From: Limnephilus marmoratus
Lineage: Eukaryota; Arthropoda; Insecta; Trichoptera; Limnephilidae
Direction: 5' to 3'
Assembly: GCA_917880885.1 (NCBI GenBank)
Contig: OU862927.1
Coordinates: 36,855,571-36,919,570 of the forward strand
DNA: 64,000 nucleotides
The translations under genes were made by a program, and so were the position numbers. The notes under the pieces are model-generated. The model was not told the origin of the DNA. It searched no databases and worked only from the letters and a program-made list of their open reading frames with translations. Below, piece by piece: positions 52,955 to 63,500 of the stretch (the stretch's first letter is position 1; every line of letters starts with the position of its first letter).

Positions 52955-54085
52955 AGCTGACCCGACGAACTTCGTACCGCCTTAGAATCAATAACTGTTG
53001 AATTAAATTTAGTTTTTTTATTAAGTTAAAAATTACACAATGAAGCAATTATCGATGCCCAACCGTTCCGTGTTTTGTTTTTGTTCATATCGGAGATGGC
53101 GTGTATACGGATTTATATTTTATGTGATTTTCTTACTTTTCCACTTACTTACGGGAATTTTTGAAAGGAAGCGGGTACGGGGGTCGCCGCTTCGGGAACC
53201 ATTTATTGGATAACCAACAACTCAGCCATAGGTCCAAGTGGTTTTCTATGTTTGGTGATTTAGCAGGGGTGCCTGGGGTTCGGATTCATGGGGTGACTTT
53301 TGTGCGGGTTTTGGCGGTGGATGCGTCTGCCCACCTGCTGCGTGGCGGGCCGGATCGAGAGAGACTGGGAGCTCCCTTTTACCTTTCCAGCCGGATTCTC
53401 TCGATCAATGGGTCGAAAGAGTCCGGCTGGAAAGGTCAAGGTAAAAGGTCAATTCTGGTCAAGGCAATGGCCTTGCACCGCAGTTGGAGGGATGGATTCA
53501 CTTCCGGATACACTGACCTCCAGATTCCTACCCACTCCTTATGCCCTTTTCCTTCCCAGAACAACCTATTCTACCCTTCCTTAAAAAGACCCTCCACACA
53601 TCATCTCCTAAGATGACATAGGTCCTGAGTGGAGCTTACGTAATAAAATGCGTTTCATTTCAGAAATTTATTATTATTGTATTTTTCCTTTGGAGGGGTG
53701 CAGAGACATACGTTCACCGTTTGTCTCATTTTCGACTATTGACATTTAGTGTGTAAGAAAGAGGGACAGTATTATTTGATTAAGAACAAAAGCGAAACAT
53801 TCAGCGCATTGACATTTGACGTTTTTGAATTTTTGGAAAATACCTATCACACTATTACTGCAGTTCTTTCAAAATATGAGAATTCGTTCCATATAAAATT
53901 TATGAAAAATTTAATTTTCTTCATAACTTTCTTTTTCGTGAATTTTTGCGATGTTTTAGTAGTTATTATGTTATCCGGAGCGAAGACAAATCCAACAAAT
54001 CAAAGATCATCAAAATCGGTCCAGCCGATCTCGAGTTATAAATAGTGTAACTGACCCGACTTTGTTTTATATATTAAGATTAGTC
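52955..54085 (-). mobile_element. Helitron-like element (family HD) with nested repeats
   Basis: Left edge CTAGCTGACCCGACGAACTT is a reversed Helitron-type 3' end. The right edge, read in reverse, starts TAATATATAAAACAAAGTCG, GGTCAGTTACACTATTTATA, ACTCGAGATCGGCTGGACCG, ATTTTGATGATCTTTGATTT. Repeat B (53160-53640) and an arm-like fragment (53690-53775) sit inside. No Rep/helicase coding is seen, so the element is non-autonomous. Confidence 0.6.
53160..53645 (+). repeat. Repeat B copy nested in Helitron-like element
   Basis: GTCGCCGCTTCGGGAACCAT, TTTATTGGATAACCAACAAC, GGTGATTTAGCAGGGGTGCC, TGCGTCTGCCCACCTGCTGC, a local inverted duplicate (CCTTTCCAGCCGGATTCTCT / GAGTCCGGCTGGAAAGG at 53390-53435), TTGCACCGCAGTTGGAGGGA, and the end CCCTCCACACATCATCTCC ... 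GAGTGGAGCTTACG. One side of the 3' hairpin is deleted. Confidence 0.75.
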
Positions 54086-54515
54086 TTTAATTATAAAATT
54101 TTAGCTCTTTAACCCTTCCACTCTTTCAATATTTCATACCGAAGGACTACGTGACTGACATTCGCCGAGCTTAATATTAGCAATGTCGGTCGTGTTTATG
54201 TCCAATATATCGTCTTATCGCATCGTGTTCAAACTAGATACAAAATGATCGTTTATTCAGTACAGTTCCCTCCGCAGACTTCAATATAATATGATACTTT
54301 TCATGTGGTGTCATTGCCTTCTTCAGGTCATTGGCGTGCGTACTGCATATAAATACCCTTTTTTTATTATTGAACTCTTTAAAGAAAATTACACTGGTGA
54401 CCATATTTTTTTGATACGTCTCAGACCTGTACTTAACAGCCTTCATTTGACACCAGTCGACGGGAATGGTTGAATAATTTTATGGACTTATATGATGCTT
54501 TTTAAGCTTTTTTCT
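54086..54515. other. Intergenic with one unexplained minus ORF
   Basis: The minus ORF 54234-54446 (70 codons) reads MKAVKYRSETYQKNMVTSVI, FFKEFNNKKRVFICSTHAND. The peptide has a protein-like composition, but no family is recognised, and it ends with no paired exon. It could be a remnant of an unknown element. Confidence 0.3.
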
Positions 54516-54517
54516 GA

Positions 54518-54918
54518 CGGCCGGCGTAGTGCAGCGGTAAGGCGCTTGACTAGCATTCCAAAGGCCGCGGGATCGAATCCCGGCGTGGCAAATAAATTTT
54601 ATTTGATTAATTTGTGTATTTCACAATTTACTCATTTAAAATAATACAAGTATATTTGCGGCACGTTCCAGAGTGAAAGATACTCTTAGTATCGCCCTAG
54701 TGGAAGACCACCATTCAGAATTGAAACGTTGCTTGAAATGACTTCTGCCGTGTTTGGTGACCAGATCTGAATAGCCAGGTACTTCCCCACCTTCCTCTTT
54801 CCTATCTCCTTCCCCTCCCACTGCCTTCTGCTTCACAACATACCCCAATTGGGGATGCCATAGTCCCACTGGCTCCAGACGGGAGCAGTTGGGACTCTTG
54901 TGCGGTATTCATGTAAAA
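54518..54918 (+). mobile_element. tRNA-derived SINE family A, full-length copy
   Basis: GCCGGCGTAGTGCAGCGGTA (A box) and GCGGGATCGAATCCCGGCGT (B box) form a well-preserved tRNA-like head. The body is complete: GATTAATTTGTGTATTTCAC, CGGCACGTTCCAGAGTGAAA, GACCACCATTCAGAATTGAA, GGTGACCAGATCTGAATAGC, CCCCAATTGGGGATGCCATA, GGCTCCAGACGGGAGCAGTT, A-run. It is the best reference for the family in this window. Confidence 0.85.
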
Positions 54919-54995
54919 AAAAAAAGTACAGTTTCCATATGGCTCGTCTTTTCATGTAGATTCGGTACTGATGTTTATTTCAGTAGATGAGGGAC

Positions 54996-55600
54996 ATTAA
55001 GGCTGACCGCAAATGCACGTTTTCCGTATTCGATTTCCGAATTCGTTTTCCGTATTCGGACATCCGAGTGCATGGAATCAGTAGAAAATACATTAACTGA
55101 CGCACACGTTCGTTTTTTTCCGAAGGGAACAAATTCCGTACGTAAGTTTCGAATGCTGGCCGGCGCGTTCGGAGAAACCTAGTGGAAAAAACCTAATGAC
55201 GTCATGCGGAACGCAGCGCTTGCGTACATTTTGTTTGTGCCGGCGCACACGTTCGGAAATTTCTAATCAGTATCGCACCTGCACCGCGTGCATCGGACGT
55301 ATTCTTTGTATTTGTTACGCATAGAATCGCAACACGATAATGTGTGAGGCAGAAACTTTCATTATTAATTCATTATTTTTCATCATTCCATTATTTTTTT
55401 CTTCTTCATTATTAACAGAAATACAATTGCTAATAAATAGTCGTCCTCCATCGTCGTACGTTCACCACGCTATCACTATCTGTACTGACGTGTATACATT
55501 CCGAATGAAGAAAAACGAACGTTTGCGCTAGTCCCAAGGAATTTCAAATCGAAATTCCGCATTAGGAAATCGAATACGGAAAACGTGCATTTGCGCCCAG
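54996..55600. mobile_element. MITE with GCTG(A/G)(C/G)CGCAAATGCACG termini
   Basis: The left terminus CGCAAATGCACGTTTTCCGT, ATTCGATTTCC is mirrored on the right by GGAAATCGAATACGGAAAAC, GTGCATTTGCG. About 605 bp, enriched in CGTTCGGA/TTCCGAA words near the ends. Target duplication unclear (ATTAAG against ATAAAA), so the superfamily is not set. No transposase. Confidence 0.65.
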
Positions 55601-55604
55601 CATA

Positions 55605-55670
55605 AAAGTGGAATTTTCTTTAGCACCTTTGCGATTTGAAACTGGATGAAACGAAAAATAAACGGAATCA
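55605..55670 (+). repeat. Short repeat shared with 20885 and 35603
   Basis: TTCTTTAGCACCTTTGCGAT followed by TTGAAACTGGATGAAACGAA matches 20880-20925, and in reverse 35603-35650. Confidence 0.5.
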
Positions 55671-55792
55671 ATAATTCGATTAAAAATATTATAAATTATT
55701 TGTTTTACTTTTTCGTTTAGCAAGTTAAAAGATGAAATCTTATTTATTTTAAGTACTGGATTGCCACATTCTTCCTTCTTGTATTCAAGATA

Positions 55793-56214
55793 GTGTCAAT
55801 TCTAAATAATAATAATGATATATATAAGATTATTAGTACGTTATTAGAGTGTTTTTTTTTGTCTTTTTTAGACCATTTTTTTTACTTGCCCAAGCTCCTC
55901 ACTGTGCCATCTCAAAGCCCTCTAATTTTCTCTAGATCTTCTACTGCCCCCCTGAAAGTCTCAAAAGCACACAAGGGGGCGTTATCGCCCACTTTGAGAA
56001 CTTATGGTGTTGATCATAGGTTATCAACGTGGGCGATAACGCTCCCTCGTGGGCGTTTGAGACTTTTAGGGGGCGGTAGAACACCCTCTGAAAACTAGGG
56101 GGCGTTGAAATGACATAGTGAGGACGTGGGCAGGTAAAAAATGTGGTGAAAAATTAAAAAAAAAACACGCTTATCACATATCGATTTATGTGCATTATTA
56201 TTAAGAATTGACAC
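55793..56214. mobile_element. Fully palindromic MITE, TA duplication
   Basis: GTGTCAATTCT...AGAATTGACAC termini are flanked by TA (55791-55792 and 56215-56216). Inverted similarity continues for about 200 bp on each side (TTGCCCAAGCTCCTCACTGT / CCTGCCCACGTCCTCACTAT; GCCCCCCTGAAAGTCTCAAA / GCCCCCTAAAAGTCTCAAA; GGGGGCGTTATCGCCCAC / GGGAGCGTTATCGCCCAC). The TA target suggests a Tc1/mariner-related origin. It is non-coding; the 101-codon ORF is a chance frame. Confidence 0.85.
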
Positions 56215-56491
56215 TATATTATGAAGACAAGTAGGGAGGAGGTAGCAACCCGGTACTAACCCCCTCCCCGTTGTGGTAAATATAATCGTGACAATAACTA
56301 TTTCAGATTCGTAACAGATGGTAAGTAAAATTATTGGGGGGCGCTAGAAAAAAAATTTCTCATAGTGGGCGAAATAAAGTTGAGAACCTATAGCGTATAC
56401 AATCTCGTTTTTAAGTAAAATAAAGAAATTCGACTATATCGGAAGTATATAATATCGTTTTGTAATCATTCGTTTTTTGTAGCGATAATTA
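56215..56491. other. Spacer
   Basis: No supported features. Confidence 0.3.
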
Positions 56492-56499
56492 CCTGGAGG

Positions 56500-57941
56500 C
56501 AGGGCTGGGCAGTATTTGAATTACTTGTATTTGAAATACGTATTTGAAATACAAATACGTATTTTGTATTTGTATTTCAATTACGTCCTAAAAATGTATT
56601 TTGTAATTGGTGTTTCAATTACCTGATGTTGAAGTATTTTGTAATTTGTATTTCAAATACTCATGGCTTCAAAATACATTTAGCCATCTTAATAATGATA
56701 ATGAAAAATAAACTGACATATATAATACATAGACTAAAAACGCTAGAATCCAGAGCAATATATTATGTTAATATTTAGAGATGGCAACATTGTAGGTACG
56801 TTAAAGCAAGTATCTTGTCAATTGTTGTTTTTATCGTTTCGCGGTATTTATTCACGAAGATGTGAGTTAATTGATAATTTATAATGGATGATCAAATTCC
56901 GTCATTGCTTTGTATTGTACATTTTTGTGTCATAGAATTTGATCAAGCACTATAGGAATAATTTGACTGAATACTAGATTATTTTTAAGTTAATTACAGT
57001 AGAGCGGACTTGAAGTGAAATAACACAAAACTGCCCTATACAAATGTTATGTTATTATCGAACGTTATTAATACCGTAGCGTCTGCGTGGTTGAATTTCA
57101 GAACCCGGTTTCAATTGCATGGCCGACGCCACGCCTTACACGCCGCGCCACAAATAAAATCCGTGTTTGTGGATTTTCAGACAAAGCTACCGTTGTAATT
57201 CGGTTTCTTATTCAAGTATTCGTCACAAGATGTCGCCACTTTCGTCAGCAATATGCATAGGGACGTGTCCTTTCTAGATATAAGTTCTACCAATTTGGAA
57301 AATGGAGTATCTCCCAGATTTCGAAAGATTGACGGTAATACTCAGTTGTATCAAGCGGCTGTATATTACATATGACGTCATCGCCCGATCCGGTTACTTT
57401 GTCGCAGTGACTAACCATCACTGGTTGACATGTTGACAGTGAATACGAGGAACGGGCTAATTTTGAAACCAGTTCCTATTGGATTTACCAAAAGCCGGCC
57501 TAGCAGTAAAAACCTGCGGAGCGGGATTTTAGCTGCTAGTAATAATAATTATTATTATCTAACACCTGGGTCTTATACCATAATACTTTACAAGTGGAGC
57601 GGAGATGAGATGTGTCTCCTGAGCAATACGATTGGTCAGTTTTTGCACGTCTCTGATTCACTCTGCTCAGCTTGGCGTCTACGGAAACGCACCCTTAAAT
57701 AAGGGCACTTACGACAATTTATTACAACCAAAGGTTCTACCAAAACCAAATGTATTTTGTAATTTGTATTTTGTATTTTGTATTTGAATTAAAAAAAAAT
57801 GGTTAAAATACTGTATTTTGTATTTTGTATTTCAAATACACCACTTGAAAGTATTTTGTATTTCGTATTTTAAATACATCGTAAAAGTATTTTGTAATTT
57901 GTATTTTAAATACAGCAAAGCATGTATTTTGCCCAGCCCTG
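56500..57941. mobile_element. Non-autonomous hAT transposon, 8-bp duplication
   Basis: Termini CAGGGCTGGGCAGTATTTG and (reversed) CAGGGCTGGGCAAAATACA are typical hAT ends. The 8-bp CCTGGAGG is exactly duplicated (56492-56499 and 57942-57949). Both ends carry clusters of TATTTTGTATTTGTATTT / AAATACAAATACG subterminal repeats (56500-56670 and 57740-57925), likely transposase-binding sites. No hAT transposase motif was found in the 1.4 kb, so a source enzyme elsewhere is required. Confidence 0.9.
57540..57705. repeat. Inner segment of the hAT element, possibly a separate repeat
   Basis: AACACCTGGGTCTTATACCA, CTTTACAAGTGGAGCGGAGA, GATGTGTCTCCTGAGCAATA, GCTTGGCGTCTACGGAAACG and CACCCTTAAATAAGGGCAC form a compositionally distinct block inside the element. 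No paired ends were fixed, and the 90-codon ORF is not convincing. Confidence 0.35.
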
Positions 57942-57949
57942 CCTGGAGG

Positions 57950-58380
57950 TATCAGGTATAATTAACGATAGGTTATGTTGTATGCTCCCTCGCATAGATA
58001 TTGTGGTAAGTGATTGGCTATCCCTTTTCTTTGCAAACTTTGTTTTTCCTACAGATATTATCACTCAATTCCATTACAAGTGCATCTGAAGCTTCGTCGT
58101 TTTGAATGGAACAAGGGTCGACTACCGTTCTTCTTTGTTCCCGTTTTTAAATGCAGTTATTGGAACGCCCATCACGATTAAATATTAACATTGTTATTTG
58201 TTTTGTGTATTTATTTTGATAACCATTCTACACAGTCCATTGTTAAAATAATTTGTCACACTATCATATTTTGATAGGCTGATCACGCATATTGAACCAA
58301 CTACGCCAACCACATTCAGAATATAACAGTAGGCAATACTAATATTAAAATACTTTGACGCGGGTTCTGTTTGAAAAAAA
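57950..58380. other. Intergenic, nothing recognised
   Basis: No supported features. Confidence 0.3.
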
Positions 58381-59640
58381 AATCTTAATTTATAAAAATG
58401 AATGTTTCTTTGTTTGTTCCTTATGCGCTCCTAAACCATTCATCCGATTGCGATGAAACTTTGGGAATTTGACGTGCGCATGTCCGCGATTATGATTGCA
58501 TGCAGTTGGCAATGCTTTCTCAGAAGTAGTAGATGTGTTCAACTGCACTGAATACAGTTATAAGAAGGCTATAATATCATACCTCAATCACATTAATTAA
58601 TGTTAGGTATAAAAGCATTCGTCTTCACAGCGTCTATATCATACTCTATAGATTCCAAACTACTTACTTCATTTATATCAACTATCAGACAGACTAGTAA
58701 ATGTATAATTTTTTGTCAAAATTATTAAGTATTTTTAAACCAAGGATTTATTATTGATTCTCTAACTGACAGCCCTGAAAAGCAGAACTAATTAGCAGTA
58801 CTTTTAGTGTCATAGTCATTTCAAACTGCATTAATTTCAACTGAAGGTAACAATAATATCATTATACTAAGTTACTCCATTTTAGCCAAATCCTAGAATC
58901 CAACAATATGTACAAATAAAAGTAAAGTAGGTATATTATACTTGATGTTGAGAATAATTCTAAGTCACCTTTATTTACATATTTTTACTCTGCATAAACA
59001 TTTTTGTATCCTATTACTAAATTTTAGCTGTTATCATACATATGTACTTTGTCTAATGTACATTTTTATCGTTGTAATTACCCTCCTGTGTACCACTGTG
59101 TATCATGTATCACTGTATTGTAATAGCCATTTTATGGCGTTGAAATAAATAAATAAATTATTTCTTTGTATAAGAGTGAGCTCTGGCGTAATGAAATGAT
59201 TTCCTATACCCTATACTATTCATCCGATTGCAATGAAACTTTGGAGATTTGACGTGCGCATGCCAGCGATTATTTCTATGCAGGTATAAGAGTGAGCTCT
59301 GGCGTAATGAAATGATTTCCTATACTATTCATCCGATTGCGATGAAACTTTGGTGATTTGTTGTGTGAACGTTCGCCAAGGTGTCTATACATACGGGTGA
59401 GCTCTGTCGTTATGAAATTTGTGTAAAAAAATTGCCATAGGTGGCCCGAGAATTGTTTGACATTGTGTATTTCACGTAGTTTAGCGGCACGTAGGGTATG
59501 CAGGAGGGGGAGGGATGGATGGAAATCAAGGGGTGGGAGATTGAGGAAGGTGGAGAAGAAAAAAGCCATCTTAAAAGTCACCGGAGATCAAAACATTTAT
59601 TTAAATTTGTTTCTTCAAACGATGTGAGGAATCACTGAGT
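58381..59640 (+). repeat. Cluster of Helitron-like fragments and a LINE-type tail
   Basis: The phrase CATCCGATTGCGATGAAACT(TTGG) occurs at about 58440, 59221 (CATCCGATTGCAATG) and 59331, each followed by GA/GTGATTTG and a related block (TTGACGTGCGCATG in the first two). TAAAAATGAATGTTTCTTTG at 58395 looks like a Helitron-type start. GTGAGCTCTGGCGTAATGAA occurs at 59177 and 59291. AAATAAATAAATAAATTA at 59143 marks an unrelated LINE-like tail between copies. Confidence 0.55.
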
Positions 59641-59651
59641 ATGTCTAGACC

Positions 59652-60176
59652 AGTGGTTCCCAACCTTTTTGTGACCCGGGACCACTTGTACGTTTATTTT
59701 TTCGACAGGGACCACAAGCAGTGGAATAGCGAGGAGGGGCGGCACCCGACAGAGTTTCTCCCTTCCAAGAGCACAATTCTCTAGCCAACCCCCCCCTCCC
59801 AGGCCGGACTAATTTTTTATGAAGTCGAAATTTGCGTTTTTCAACTTTATTGGGGGGGTGATACCAAGTTGTCCGCCCTACCCGTCCCAGATGCTACCCA
59901 TGCTGAGGGTGGGGCGGGTTCTTGCAGAATATTTACCACAACGGAGGGGGTAGAACGGGGTAGGATGGGGTGGGGCGAAACGGAATACCGTAATGGTCAC
60001 TGACCACGAGGTACAATAATGATTAACTGAATATTGTTCCGATTTTTTTTATTCAGACTTCTCGACTAGGGACCGCCCGCGCTCTGGCTCGCTTATTGAC
60101 CGGCGGATCATCGCGGACCATCTTCTAGCTCTCGCGGACCACTAGTGGTCCGCGGACCACCGGTTGGGAAACCCTG
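59652..60176. mobile_element. hAT MITE, 8-bp duplication
   Basis: Left end CAGTGGTTCCCAACCTTTTT and reversed right end CAGGGTTTCCCAACCGGTGG are hAT-like. GTCTAGAC is duplicated exactly (59644-59651 and 60177-60184). Subterminal GGGACCAC / GTGGTCC words repeat near both ends. Non-coding, 525 bp. Its interior shares GGCGGCACCCG and AATTCTCTAGCC words with 34134-34320. Confidence 0.9.
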
Positions 60177-60184
60177 GTCTAGAC

Positions 60185-60672
60185 GTTGAAGAAGATAAAT
60201 GTACGTACATATAGGTGAGTGGATACATGTAACCTAGATTCAAAATTGTTTCAACTTGGCTTGGGTCGAAGTACAATTCTTTCTAAAAAATACACAATTT
60301 CTTAGTTGTGGTTTAATCTGGAATTAACCCTAATCCGTCAGTTTTCTATGGGAAAGATCCTGGTTGAACCGGAGATCGGCGGTTAAGTTTCGTAATTAAA
60401 CTACATAGAAATAAATGGATCCCTCTCAAGGTTCGCAGAAAATGTGTTTAAGAGGAACGTCTGCGCGGCCCGTTTCAAACAAAACTTTTTTAGATTTATT
60501 AGGCCAAAATTAATTAATTAAACTGAATATTTTTGATCAAAAGTTATGCTAAATGTCTAGTACGGATCTGAGCTATTTAATTTATTTTTATTATAAATAA
60601 TAATGTATAGGTAATTAAAGAATTCAATGTTCCTTATTTTTTGTGAGTTAATTAAAATTATTTATAAAAGAT
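60185..60672. other. Intergenic, nothing recognised
   Basis: No supported features. Confidence 0.3.
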
Positions 60673-60673
60673 T

Positions 60674-61030
60674 AGCTGGTACCCGGCATGCTTTGCTATG
60701 CCATTTAATAATGAAATTGTTACTCCCTGCGTGTCTTTTCCCATTCGTCCCGTTCCCCTTCAGCCTCCCTTTCCTCTAACGCGTCCCCTTCCTCTCTCGC
60801 GTTCCCACTCTGCCTCCTCCACTTCACTCTCCCCACTCCACTCCCCCCTTCCCCCGTCCCGAGTTTCCTTCCCCCCTCCCTCCATTCCATAAATTCAGTC
60901 CCGGTACATTCAATTTTCAAACAGCTCGCGTGCCACCTATAATTTTTTGAATACAAAATCATAATGCCAGAGCTCACCAGTAGTTTTATACAAACCTTGT
61001 TCTGACAATAACGAACACAAAAAAAGGAAT
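60674..61030 (-). mobile_element. Helitron-like family HB, 3' two thirds
   Basis: Left edge TAGCTGGTACCCGGCATGCT is the reversed 3' end (AGCATGCCGGGTACCAGCTA). Then comes a pyrimidine-rich tract (60720-60890), CAGTCCCGGTACATTCAATT, CTCGCGTGCCACCTATAATT, CAGAGCTCACCAGTAGTTTT and GTTCTGACAATAACGAACAC, the reverse order of 52019-52554. The 5' end is lost near 61030. Confidence 0.65.
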
Positions 61031-61084
61031 TATTAGTTTGTTGCTCCTCCCCAGATAATGATATCATATTCTGTTATGGATTGA

Positions 61085-61880
61085 CAAAGTACCCAATATG
61101 TTTTATTTTTAAACGACTTCAAAAAGGAGGAGGTTCTAGATTCGACTGTATTTTTTTTTAAGCGAAGGTAGGTTTGTAACCACATACATAGTTATAGGTG
61201 AGATGTGCTGTCGAGTGAACATGCCGGGCCGGGTACCTCGGCTGACACCGACTCCAAAAATAACAATCGTACCTACATATTGATGAGTAGAAAAAGTAAG
61301 TTGATTATTACGTTGTAGAAGAATACGAAATTATTTTTTTAACTTTTTAGTGCATTTATGAAGTCGTTTTTTGTTTTGTTAAAATTTTTGTTTATTTTTT
61401 GATTTTTAGTGAATCTGAAGTACAATAACTAATTTGTCTGAATACGGGTAGGCCTACTAAACGTGCTGCTCATATGAGACAGACATAATTTGTCCATAAC
61501 AACGTTAGGGTCAAATTAAGGGATTCGGCCGAGTTTCGTTAATTTGCTCCTAAGAATTGAAGAGTTCCGTTACTTTGTCATGGATCCGATAATCAAAACC
61601 TAACCAAACTCTCATCAAACTACCTTTGTAGTATATCATAAAAAAAGAATCATCGAAATTGGTTGGCGTGATATTAAGTTATTCGTCCATTTGTCGCGCA
61701 CATACTTAATGCAAATTTTAGACTTGTATGGTTTTCTCATGGATGCCATTGTCGGAACTGGACCAAATTAAAATGGGACCACACGGGAAGCACCAGCTTT
61801 CAAATAAAAAAAGAATCATCAATATCGGTTCATCCAGTCGAAAGTTCTGAGGTAACAAATATAAAAAAATAAAATAATAA
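61085..61880 (+). repeat. Dispersed insect repeat with GAATCATCRAAATYGGTT motifs
   Basis: TTCAAAAAGGAGGAGGTTCT at the left, then GCCTACTAAACGTGCTGCTC, AAAAAAAGAATCATCGAAAT, GGTTGGCGTGATATTAAGTT, CCAGCTTTCAAATAAAAAAA, GAATCATCAATATCGGTTCA and GTCGAAAGTTCTGAGGTAAC at the right. The phrase set is a widely dispersed non-coding insect repeat with no ORF. Termini are not fixed. Confidence 0.55.
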
Positions 61881-62960
61881 TATACGAAAAGATTTATTGT
61901 TTGGGGAGTTTATTTGTGGTTTGTTTGATATGATGTGTACGACTGAGGTTATGGTCAATTACGATTCCTAGATATTTTATTCGATCTGTTTTTCTAGAGC
62001 AGGGCAATCGCAGATGTTGGTGTGATACATTTGTGTATTTTTATGGTGTTTGTATTGTTTTTTGGATGTCCCGTGCATTTTATACTGTACGTCGAGAATT
62101 ATTTTCGGTACGTTTAGTGTAAGTATGTTTGTGTGCTTATTACAGAGCCATTCTCATTTCCGAACCCATTAGATTTTGGGCGATATGGGGTATTGTTTAG
62201 ATATCCAGGGTCTGACAGTCTACATGCCTTGCCAGGTCTGTAAACTGGATGCGTGTATGTAGAGGTATTTATATTCAAATATATCCACATTGGAACTTTT
62301 GTGTTACAATAATTTGCACAGATTTAATATTTATCTTGCTTTGAGGTAAAGCAGGTAGAGAGGATGAACGCTAAAACCGGAATGAATTACGTTGTCACCC
62401 ACCTAACCAGAGAGTGGTGACCATTGTATAAAATCGGATAAAAATGATATTTTATGGTTGTTCGTTGCTTCGCTACAAGATTAACTTGTCGTGATGATAG
62501 GTAATTTCCAATAGAAGAAGACACCAGAAAAAAATCACAATTTTTACATTGGAAACAGTTCAACCACAACAATGCACTCATTACATGGATTATATGTACA
62601 TTGTAGATACATTACACAAGTCTAGATAGTAGATACATTACATTGTCTGATAAATTAATGATAACACTCTCGTTAAGTCTGCGGTAGATAAGAACTTATC
62701 TCCCGGATAACTGGTTAAAAGTATTATGGTATAACTGACCTGCTCGTGTATCTATTGTGTCAACAATTTGATAACTAACTGAAATTTTATTAGTACCACT
62801 GAACATAATATGATAAAGTGTCTAGAGGTGTCTGCTTTGCACACGAAAAGTGATGTTGCCATTTTGCATAGGACATTTTGATTCCAAGGCCCCAGACTGG
62901 TAAATCAAATTGTTTCTCTGCAGAAGTGGTAGATATTCTCATTATGATAGCTCTGCTGAA
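61881..62960. other. AT-rich intergenic DNA
   Basis: No supported features over about 1.1 kb. Confidence 0.3.
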
Positions 62961-62962
62961 AG

Positions 62963-63362
62963 AGCAATTTGGGAGGCGGGTATGAGGACAAAGAACATGT
63001 ATTGTTTCCCTCAGTGGTTCGCTACGTTTGGTGACTCAGCAAGGGTGCCTGGGTTCATGGGATGAGGATTGTGAATGTGATGAAGTCTTGTCGGCGGATG
63101 CGTCTACCCATCTACAGTATGACGAGATTTGGAGAAACTGGTTGAGAGAGACATTGTTACCTCACACAGGGATGGAATCATTCGTCACTCCTGGACACAC
63201 TGACCCCCAGATTCCTACCTACCCCTCATACCTTTATCGTCCCCAGATATTTTCCTTTCCTTTCCTTAAAAAAAACCCTCCTGTATAGCATCCTCAAATA
63301 TGACTTAGGCCCGAGGGAAATTATTTTCTTTCGGGCCCTCTATTGGGGCTTAGTAAAAACAG
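62963..63362 (+). repeat. Repeat B copy, diverged
   Basis: TTTGGGAGGCGGGTATGAGG, GTGGTTCGCTACGTTTGGTG, ACTCAGCAAGGGTGCCTGGG, GGCGGATGCGTCTACCCATC, TCGTCACTCCTGGACACACT and the end CCCTCCTGTATAGCATCCTC ... CCCTCTATTGGGGCTTAG. The 3' hairpin keeps GGCCCGAGGG/TCGGGCCC pairing although bases differ from other copies. Confidence 0.7.
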
Positions 63363-63384
63363 ACTGCTATTTGGAAATAAAATG

Positions 63385-63500
63385 ACTTAAATCGTGTTTG
63401 GTGACCAGATCAGAATAGCGAGGTACTTCTTAACTATACTATCCCCATCACTTACCTTTCTCACCCCCTTTTAGTTTCAGAGTTTTCAACCCCTGGTGGG
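63385..63500 (+). mobile_element. SINE family A remnant, strongly diverged
   Basis: AATCGTGTTTGGTGACCAGA, TCAGAATAGCGAGGTACTTC, then weakly similar sequence. Only the mid-part is recognisable. Confidence 0.5.
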
